This document shows positions 1-5,215 of a stretch of 5,215 bases of DNA, one piece after another. Made by a program: the position numbers and the translations under genes. The DNA is from Tannerella sp. (GTDB lineage Bacteria > Bacteroidota > Bacteroidia > Bacteroidales > Tannerellaceae), in the NCBI GenBank assembly GCA_031259505.1, contig JAIRLL010000384.1:1-5215 (forward strand), given 5' to 3'. The notes under the pieces were generated by a model. That model saw only the letters and a list, made by a program, of their open reading frames with translations, was not told the origin of the DNA and did not search any database. Every line of letters begins with the position of its first letter. Positions within the stretch are counted from its first letter, which is position 1.

Positions 1-1
1 A

Positions 2-3000
2 AAGGACGACAGGGACATGGCCGTCATCCTGCAGCAGACCCGTCGTATCACGGGTACGGTGACAGACACCAGTGATGAACCTCTCATCGGCGTGAATGTC
101 ATCGAGAAGGGAACAGCCAACGGTACGGTGACGGACGTGGACGGAAATTTCAGTCTGAACGTCCCGGACAATGCGGTACTGCAGGTTTCCTACATAGGGT
201 ATATCACGCAGGAAATCGGCGCTTCATCCGTGGGGGGGGGCAATTTGCTGTCAATCAGGCTCGTAGAAGACGTGCTGGCGCTTGAAGAAGTCGTCGTGGT
301 CGGGTACGGCGTGCAGAAGAAGGCACACATGATCGGCTCGGTTGCCGCCGTCAAAGCCGAAGAAATCAAGTCCGTACCTGCGGGTAATCTGACGAATGCC
401 CTGTCCGGACGTCTCTCCGGCGTCAACATACGCCAGACAGGCGGCGGGCGTCCGGGCAACTCTTCAAATATCAATGTGCGTGCCATCGGTACGTGGAACT
501 CCAGTTCGCCCCTCTACGTAATCGACGGCGTGGTGCGGGATTCGCGCGCTTTCGACATGCTCAGCTCCTCCGAGGTGGAAAACATTTCCATCCTGAAAGA
601 CGCCGCAGCAGCAACGGTCTACGGAGCGCGGGCAGCAAACGGCGTCATCCTCGTCACCACGAAGAAAGGACAGGAAGGAAAGGCGCAAGTAACGTACAGC
701 GGGTCGGTCAGCCTGGGCGAGATGTCGATTGCGCCCAAGCGGGAATCATTGCAAACGCGCATGGTAGGAGCCAACTTTGCCCGCCGCGAGGTCTATGACT
801 GTGAATACACTTTCGACGTCCCCGGCTACGAAGGCTACAAAGTGCCCAACAAGAGCACGAACTACAAGATCGACGGCGACCCGACCAGCGGCTACCGCCA
901 CGGCGACGTCTTCACCGACGAGGCCATAGCCTATTACAAAAGCTACGGCGACGGATATGACGCTCTTCAGGAAGTATTACACACACCCGTTACAAACGTT
1001 CATTCCGTGGACATTAGCGGTGGAACGGACAGGGTGAAATATTTCGCCGGCGCAAATTATTATGACGAAACGGGCGTTTTCAAATCGCAGTCGTACGACA
1101 AATACTCCATCCGCACGAGCGTCGAGGCGAAAATCGCGCACGGACTGACTGCCTCGCTGTCGCTGAATACAAACAAAAGCAAAGACCGCAAGTCGTCGCA
1201 AGAAGGCAGCGACACCGGACGGGAGGTATTCTTTGAACTGATGCAATCCACCCGCCTTTATCCCTCGAAAGTGGACGGCAAGTATATCGGCTTCTCCAGA
1301 AATAACGATGGCATCCAGATGGGCGACGCCAGCAGGTCGGCCGATGCGGACGGCGTTTCGGGATATACCGATAATATCTACACCAATTCCGAATACACCG
1401 CAAACCTGAAATGGGAACTCCCCTGGGTGAAAGGGCTGACTGCCGGCGCGGTATTCAACAAATACGAACGCAGTTACCTGTACAAGCGCAATGTCATCCC
1501 CTATGAAACATGGAAATTAGTGAAAGCGCCCAGAGAACTCGACGCGAACCAGATGATCATCTATCCCGACCAGATAGATTACGCTTCCGGCCCCACCACG
1601 CGCCACAACAAAGGCAGCCTGGAAGAACGCCGGAGCAACATCAGTTCCTATCAGTTTAATGCGTCGCTCAACTATGCCGCTACTTTCGGAAAACATGAGG
1701 TCGCAGCGATGTTCAACTACGAGCAGTATGAATATTTCAGCGAAATGATGATTTTAAGCGTCAGCGAGATGCAGCTCAACACCCTGCCCTATTTCCAGTA
1801 TGGCGAGACCGATCCGTCCAAATGGAAGTACGACGCCGGCGACACGAAGGCAGCCGGCAGCGAAGACGCCCGCCTCTCCATTCTCGGACGTTTGAACTAT
1901 GCTTACGACGGCAAATACCTGGCAGAGTTTTCGTTCCGTCGCGACGCTTCCGTTAAGTTCGCGCCCGAACACCGCTGGGGCTTCTTCCCTTCGGGCTCTC
2001 TTGCATGGCGCGTTTCCGAAGAATCGTTCCTCAAAGATAATGTGCCGGCTATCAACAACCTCAAGCTGCGCGGCTCTGTCGGCCTGACCGGTAACGACGC
2101 CGTCGGAGCGTTCCAGTGGATGGAGCGGGCAAGCATCGGAGGCTCGTACTACATCGGAGGCTCGGCGGCGCTGCCAATGACCAATATCACTACCGAAGCC
2201 AACCCCACTATTACATGGGAGAAATCGTTGAACTACAATTACGGACTTGAATTAGGACTGTTCAATATGTTCACGCTCGGTTTTGAAGGATATTTCCGTC
2301 ATACTTACGACATTCTCGGTTCTCAGACAGGCAACCTTCCCGACGTATTCGGAGGCACGCTTTCGGACACCAATTACGGAATCGTTGATTCTTGGGGCTG
2401 GGAAATAGAACTCGGATTCAACAAATCAATAAACGAAGACCTCAGCGTGTATGCAAAAGGTAATTTCAGTTTTGCCGACAATAAATTGGTTGAATATGTG
2501 GAAACCGGAGTGCCCGATTATCTTTCACGCATAGGCAAAAACTGGGACAGGGTGGCAGGCCTCGTCTCAGATGGAATTGTTACTCAGGTGCAACGAAACG
2601 ATGCGGGCAACGGCACATATACTTACACCGTTACTACCAGCACGGGCAATGTTTACAGAGATCTGCCAAGAGATTACACGATAGGCAACAGTGTTTGGGG
2701 CGACAATCGCGGTTTCGACGACTCCCACCGTAACTCCATCGGCCCGGGTATGATTTGGATTAAAGACCAGCGCTACCTCGACGCCAACGGCAATATTCAG
2801 AACGTCACCAGCGGCACAGCCACCGACGACCGCCAGATTGACCCCGGCGACATCGACTCAGAATGGATTATCGACCGGCTAATACCGCCTTATGCTTACG
2901 GTTTGCAACTCGGAGGCAAATGGAAAAACCTGTCGTTGGACATCCTGCTGCAAGGCACCGGCGGAAATCAGACCTATTCGTTCGTCGGAAATGAAATCGA

Positions 3001-3412
3001 AAATGGCGCTCGCGGCTCTATGCCATGGTGGTACACCGCCGACGCTTATTCGTTCTTCGAAAATCCATCAGGACAATATCCCCGTATGAACAATGCAAGT
3101 TCAAAACCGGGGTACGACTATTGGGTAAGAAACGCTTCGTTTCTCCGTTTAAAGAATGTGACTGTCTCGTACTCCATTCCTAAAAGAATATTGTCGAAAG
3201 TCGGCATAACCGAAGCGCGGGTCTATTGCACGGGCAACAATCTTGCTTTGCTCTGGAATCCCATGAAATATTTCGACCCGGAATTAGTCGGCAACATAGG
3301 CAAGGCTTATGGCATGAATGCGTGGCAGGGAAGCAACTATGATGATTATGCCGGCACTCACAACCTGCCTCTGATGCGGACTGTTACCATTGGATTAAAT
3401 ATCACTTTTTAA
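2..3412 (+). CDS. SusC/RagA-family TonB-dependent outer-membrane transporter, 5'-partial
   Basis: Imports a ligand, probably an oligosaccharide or peptide, across the outer membrane with TonB energy and the SusD-like partner encoded downstream. Residues are numbered from the Met codon at 17. Residues 11-85 form a carboxypeptidase-regulatory-like beta domain with two GTVTD motifs (13-17, 36-40). EEVVVVGYG (90-98) is the TonB-box-like segment. The plug follows, with LYVIDGV (166-172) and the family signature from SILKD (191-195) to GVILVTTKKG (209-218). The rest is beta-barrel, ending TVTIGLNITF with a terminal Phe, the usual outer-membrane assembly signal. An Asp/Asn/Gly-rich stretch (about 917-947) precedes PPYAYGL, as in the family. 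The frame is open to the window edge. The ATG at 17 is probably internal: it gives no signal peptide, and the preceding DDRD codons look like the end of an STN domain. The visible 1131 residues already match a full family barrel. The family call is very sure; the ligand is unknown. Confidence 0.96.
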   Translation, partial: KDDRDMAVILQQTRRITGTVTDTSDEPLIGVNVIEKGTANGTVTDVDGNFSLNVPDNAVLQVSYIGYITQEIGASSVGGGNLLSIRLVEDVLALEEVVVVGYGVQKKAHMIGSVAAVKAEEIKSVPAGNLTNALSGRLSGVNIRQTGGGRPGNSSNINVRAIGTWNSSSPLYVIDGVVRDSRAFDMLSSSEVENISILKDAAAATVYGARAANGVILVTTKKGQEGKAQVTYSGSVSLGEMSIAPKRESLQTRMVGANFARREVYDCEYTFDVPGYEGYKVPNKSTNYKIDGDPTSGYRHGDVFTDEAIAYYKSYGDGYDALQEVLHTPVTNVHSVDISGGTDRVKYFAGANYYDETGVFKSQSYDKYSIRTSVEAKIAHGLTASLSLNTNKSKDRKSSQEGSDTGREVFFELMQSTRLYPSKVDGKYIGFSRNNDGIQMGDASRSADADGVSGYTDNIYTNSEYTANLKWELPWVKGLTAGAVFNKYERSYLYKRNVIPYETWKLVKAPRELDANQMIIYPDQIDYASGPTTRHNKGSLEERRSNISSYQFNASLNYAATFGKHEVAAMFNYEQYEYFSEMMILSVSEMQLNTLPYFQYGETDPSKWKYDAGDTKAAGSEDARLSILGRLNYAYDGKYLAEFSFRRDASVKFAPEHRWGFFPSGSLAWRVSEESFLKDNVPAINNLKLRGSVGLTGNDAVGAFQWMERASIGGSYYIGGSAALPMTNITTEANPTITWEKSLNYNYGLELGLFNMFTLGFEGYFRHTYDILGSQTGNLPDVFGGTLSDTNYGIVDSWGWEIELGFNKSINEDLSVYAKGNFSFADNKLVEYVETGVPDYLSRIGKNWDRVAGLVSDGIVTQVQRNDAGNGTYTYTVTTSTGNVYRDLPRDYTIGNSVWGDNRGFDDSHRNSIGPGMIWIKDQRYLDANGNIQNVTSGTATDDRQIDPGDIDSEWIIDRLIPPYAYGLQLGGKWKNLSLDILLQGTGGNQTYSFVGNEIENGARGSMPWWYTADAYSFFENPSGQYPRMNNASSKPGYDYWVRNASFLRLKNVTVSYSIPKRILSKVGITEARVYCTGNNLALLWNPMKYFDPELVGNIGKAYGMNAWQGSNYDDYAGTHNLPLMRTVTIGLNITF
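232..240 (+). repeat. Homopolymer run of nine G within the transporter gene
   Basis: Nine consecutive G cover the end of a Val codon and two and two-thirds Gly codons (Val72-Gly73-Gly74-Gly75). They lie in a loop between strands of the carboxypeptidase-regulatory-like domain. As read, the frame is intact. Removing one G would reach TAG at 264-266; adding one would reach TGA at 283-285. It is the longest single-base run I see in the window. Confidence 0.9.
290..313 (+). other. TonB-box-like segment of the SusC-type transporter
   Basis: These codons encode EVVVVGYG (residues 91... to 98 counted from the Met at 17), between the carboxypeptidase-regulatory-like domain and the plug. This is the conserved place and wording of the segment that contacts TonB in SusC-type transporters. 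The role is assigned from position and family resemblance. Confidence 0.7.
2134..2164 (+). repeat. Perfect 13-bp direct repeat with an 18-bp period, in frame
   Basis: CATCGGAGGCTCG occurs at 2134-2146 and again at 2152-2164. The period is exactly six codons, so the protein reads IGGS-YY-IGGS (residues 707-716) in the barrel. Gain or loss of one unit would change the segment by six residues without shifting the frame. Confidence 0.85.
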
Positions 3413-3420
3413 CTTTTTAA
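3405..3420 (+). repeat. Tandem 8-bp repeat spanning the transporter stop codon
   Basis: CTTTTTAA occurs twice back to back (3405-3412 and 3413-3420). The first copy carries the last bases of the transporter gene, including its TAA stop at 3410-3412. The second forms the start of the spacer. Loss of one copy would leave the transporter protein unchanged and shorten the spacer from 20 to 12 bases. Confidence 0.85.
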
Positions 3421-3432
3421 AATGTATCAGTA
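3413..3432 (+). promoter_or_regulatory. Spacer and translation start region between the SusC-like and SusD-like genes
   Basis: The 20-base spacer is almost all A and T and has no AGGAGG-like element. That is usual in Bacteroidetes, where A-rich leaders rather than Shine-Dalgarno sequences set the start. A mini-ORF ATG-TAT-CAG-TAA begins at 3422, and its stop shares one A with the lipoprotein ATG (TAATG at 3431-3435). I see no hairpin, and no -33 TTTG / -7 TAnnTTTG promoter pair, so the two genes are most simply read as one transcript. Confidence 0.55.
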
Positions 3433-3492
3433 ATGAAAAAAATATTCAATTACACAATAATAGTGTCTCTGACACTTGTTTTGTTCTCGTGT
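3433..3492 (+). other. Lipoprotein (type II) signal peptide and lipidation Cys codon
   Basis: Codons 1-20 of the SusD-like gene encode two lysines, a hydrophobic stretch rich in Ile, Val and Leu, and the lipobox Leu-Phe-Ser-Cys, with the Cys codon at 3490-3492. Signal peptidase II would cleave before Cys20. The mature protein would begin Cys-Glu-Ser-Val-Leu-Asp, close to the usual start of mature SusD proteins. Surface exposure is inferred from the family. Confidence 0.88.
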
Positions 3493-5215
3493 GAAAGCGT
3501 TCTGGACAAAAGAGACTTGAGTGCTATTACAGCAGATGACGTCTGGGTAACTCCTTCGCTGATAGAGGGCTATTTAAACCAGACAATGAGCGACGGTATT
3601 CCGGGCTACGAAAGCGGATTGACCAACTCGACAGAAGAAGGTTACAGTTTAGATGTCAGTGTAGTAAACAATACTGTGGGTGTAGATAATGGCATCGGGC
3701 AGGGTATCGACAAATGGCATTACACAACTATCCGCAAGATTAACCGTTTTCTGGAGAATGTAGATCTCTGTCCTGTGGACAAACTTTCTGACGCTACCAA
3801 AAACGACTATAAGGCGCAGATGTTGGCGCTTCGGGCGTATCTTTATTTCGAGATGGTGCGAACTTACGGAGGCGTTCCCCTGACGCTCGCTACTCTTTCG
3901 CCCGAAGAAGACGATTTGAAACTGCCGAGAGCTAAAACTTCGGAATGTATCGACGCTATTGTTAAAGATTTGAACGACGCTATTGCCATAGAAGATTTTC
4001 CTTTGACAAGGCCTGAGGCTCAAGCCGGACGCATCAACAAAGCCGCTGCTATCGCCCTCAAGGCGCGTGTGTTGCTTTACTACGCATCGCCGCAGTTCTC
4101 GCACGAAACGCCTGCGGGCACAAGGTCTGCCGAGCAACGCTGGAGCGAAGCCTACTCCGCCTGTCTTGCCGCCAAAGACCAGCTTGCAGCCGCAGGTTAC
4201 GGCCTGTATGCTCCCGAACCGGCAAACGCGCAGGAGGCTATCGACAACTTCTACAAACTGTTTATTACCGACGAATGTAACAGGGAGATTATCTGGGTTC
4301 GCCGCTATCTGCCTTTCGTCGCTCCTTATGACGGCGTCGCAGGCGGAAGACCGTCTTTGGAACTTGTTTATTCGTTCCCTAACGCCGACGGAACTCCCTT
4401 CGACGCTTCGGAAATACCTCCCGGAAGCGCCGGTCCGCAGATAGAAATGCAGGAATCAACCAATCCTTACTGGCTGAACCGCGAACCGCGATTTTATGCC
4501 AATATCGCTTATAACGGATGCATTTTCCCGCAGCAAAGGAAAAGTCAGGGGCTTGTAGCCGAAGATGTTGTAGACAATAAAATGCAACATCTCTGGACGC
4601 TGCATACTACTACGGATCCTGGTGTATCCAACAAGAGTTATGATGCGGTCGTTGCTTTTGGCGCCATTAAACATACTGATAAAAATGTCAATACCTCCGG
4701 TGACCCGAATGCCGGCAACCTGACCAACAGTTCCGGCGTCGATGTACCACTGATTCGTTATGCCGAAGTATTGCTCAACTATGCCGAGGCGGCTGCTATG
4801 ACCGGCAAAAGCGCCGAAGCGTTAAGCGTACTCAAGGACATACGCAAAAGGGCAGGCATCCCGGCAGGCGCCAGCGGCAACTACGGGATAACCGCTACCG
4901 ACGGCAAACCGCTTATCGCTGCCATACTGCACGAACGTAATCTGGAACTGTGCTTCGAAGGTTTCCGTTTCTGGGACGTACGTCGCTGGAGGCAATATAC
5001 CGACGACGTCGTCCCGGGTGCGCCGACTATCCGCGAAGGTAAGAAAATCAACGGCCTGATACGTCATAACCTTGCTATCCGTAACAAGAGCGAACAGGAC
5101 GATATCGCGCTGTTCAAGTCTTTAGTGAATTACAACTCCCTGACCGACACGGACGGCAGTACGTATTTCGCTAATTTCAAGAACGAAATCCTTGCTAACG
5201 AACAACAGTCGTTCA
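3433..5215 (+). CDS. SusD/RagB-family nutrient-binding outer-membrane lipoprotein, 3'-partial
   Basis: Surface lipoprotein that captures ligand and caps the SusC-type transporter encoded 20 bases upstream. The start at 3433 gives MKK, a hydrophobic core and the lipobox LFSC (17-20), so Cys20 should be lipidated. No in-frame stop occurs, so 594 residues are visible. SusD hallmarks appear in order. WHYTTIRKINRFLENV (95-110) and LRAYLYFEMVRTYGGVPL (133-150) come first. KAAAIALKARVLLYYASP (203-220) follows; these helices belong to the TPR-like part. NREPRFYANIAYNG (349-362) lies in the ligand-face half. IRYAEVLLNYAEA (441-453) and HERNLELCFEGFRFWDVRRW (500-519) are the C-terminal signature. Families of this type usually end in a PIP-type motif and a QNPGW-like tail; neither is seen, so probably only a few tens of residues are missing. 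Six cysteines besides Cys20 are present (113, 172, 244, 282, 363, 507). Co-transcription with the transporter gene is inferred from spacing. The ligand cannot be read from the sequence. Confidence 0.96.
   Translation, partial: MKKIFNYTIIVSLTLVLFSCESVLDKRDLSAITADDVWVTPSLIEGYLNQTMSDGIPGYESGLTNSTEEGYSLDVSVVNNTVGVDNGIGQGIDKWHYTTIRKINRFLENVDLCPVDKLSDATKNDYKAQMLALRAYLYFEMVRTYGGVPLTLATLSPEEDDLKLPRAKTSECIDAIVKDLNDAIAIEDFPLTRPEAQAGRINKAAAIALKARVLLYYASPQFSHETPAGTRSAEQRWSEAYSACLAAKDQLAAAGYGLYAPEPANAQEAIDNFYKLFITDECNREIIWVRRYLPFVAPYDGVAGGRPSLELVYSFPNADGTPFDASEIPPGSAGPQIEMQESTNPYWLNREPRFYANIAYNGCIFPQQRKSQGLVAEDVVDNKMQHLWTLHTTTDPGVSNKSYDAVVAFGAIKHTDKNVNTSGDPNAGNLTNSSGVDVPLIRYAEVLLNYAEAAAMTGKSAEALSVLKDIRKRAGIPAGASGNYGITATDGKPLIAAILHERNLELCFEGFRFWDVRRWRQYTDDVVPGAPTIREGKKINGLIRHNLAIRNKSEQDDIALFKSLVNYNSLTDTDGSTYFANFKNEILANEQQSF

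Noticed and set aside
1..19. AAAGGA at 1-6 placed ten bases before the ATG at 17, resembling a ribosome binding site and start.
   Set aside because: Bacteroidetes rarely use Shine-Dalgarno sites, the frame is open through these bases, and starting at 17 would leave an outer-membrane protein without a signal peptide.
53..136. Near-repeat GGTACGGTGAC at 53-63 and 122-132, both encoding GTVTD.
   Set aside because: GTVTD-like wording at both places is normal for the carboxypeptidase-regulatory-like domain of SusC proteins, so shared protein constraint and codon choice explain it.
190..486. Open frames on the minus strand opposite the transporter gene (190-486, 464-688, 977-1403, 1754-2136).
   Set aside because: They lie wholly inside a strongly supported coding gene, have low-complexity or arginine/cysteine-rich products without recognisable motifs, and fit shadow frames of GC-rich coding DNA.
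3405..3424. The T-rich stretch after the transporter stop, considered as a terminator.
   Set aside because: No GC-rich inverted repeat precedes the T runs, and the partner gene begins 20 bases later, so a terminator is not supported.
3649..4137. A 162-residue open frame on the minus strand opposite the SusD-like gene.
   Set aside because: It overlaps conserved SusD motifs on the plus strand, shows no domain I recognise, and its Arg/Phe/Val-rich product looks like an antisense shadow.
4067..4444. A 125-residue plus-strand open frame inside the SusD-like gene.
   Set aside because: It is in another frame of a gene whose own frame carries family motifs before, within and after this stretch; the product is Ser/Thr/Pro-rich with no recognisable domain.

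Overview
The window holds two adjacent same-strand genes, both cut by the window edges: a SusC/RagA-family TonB-dependent outer-membrane transporter (5' end missing) and its SusD/RagB-family surface lipoprotein partner (3' end missing). This tandem pair is the core of a Bacteroidetes polysaccharide- or nutrient-utilisation locus. The gene pair, the short AT-rich junction without a Shine-Dalgarno sequence and the SusD-type lipoprotein signal all point to a member of the Bacteroidota, most likely Bacteroidales. I cannot name the genus.

Layout: positions 2-3412 encode the transporter. The visible order is a short N-terminal tail that looks like the end of an STN domain, a carboxypeptidase-regulatory-like beta domain, a TonB-box-like segment, the plug with the SusC signature, and a large beta-barrel ending in phenylalanine. 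Positions 3413-3432 are a 20-base spacer. Positions 3433-5215 encode the SusD-like lipoprotein, which stays open to the last base. No gap longer than 300 bases lacks a gene. I see no RNA gene, insertion sequence, CRISPR array, promoter or convincing terminator.

How they work together (family knowledge): the SusD-like lipoprotein sits on the outer face of the transporter as a hinged lid, binds an oligomeric ligand and delivers it into the barrel. TonB-ExbBD energy then moves the ligand into the periplasm. No glycoside hydrolase, peptidase or sensor lies in the window, so the ligand cannot be assigned.

I did not find a new system. The points most worth checking are a run of nine G inside the transporter gene, where a one-base slip would end translation within about 15 codons, the STN-like N-terminal remnant that predicts sigma/anti-sigma control, small direct repeats in a barrel loop and across the transporter stop codon, and a three-codon mini-ORF whose stop overlaps the lipoprotein start.
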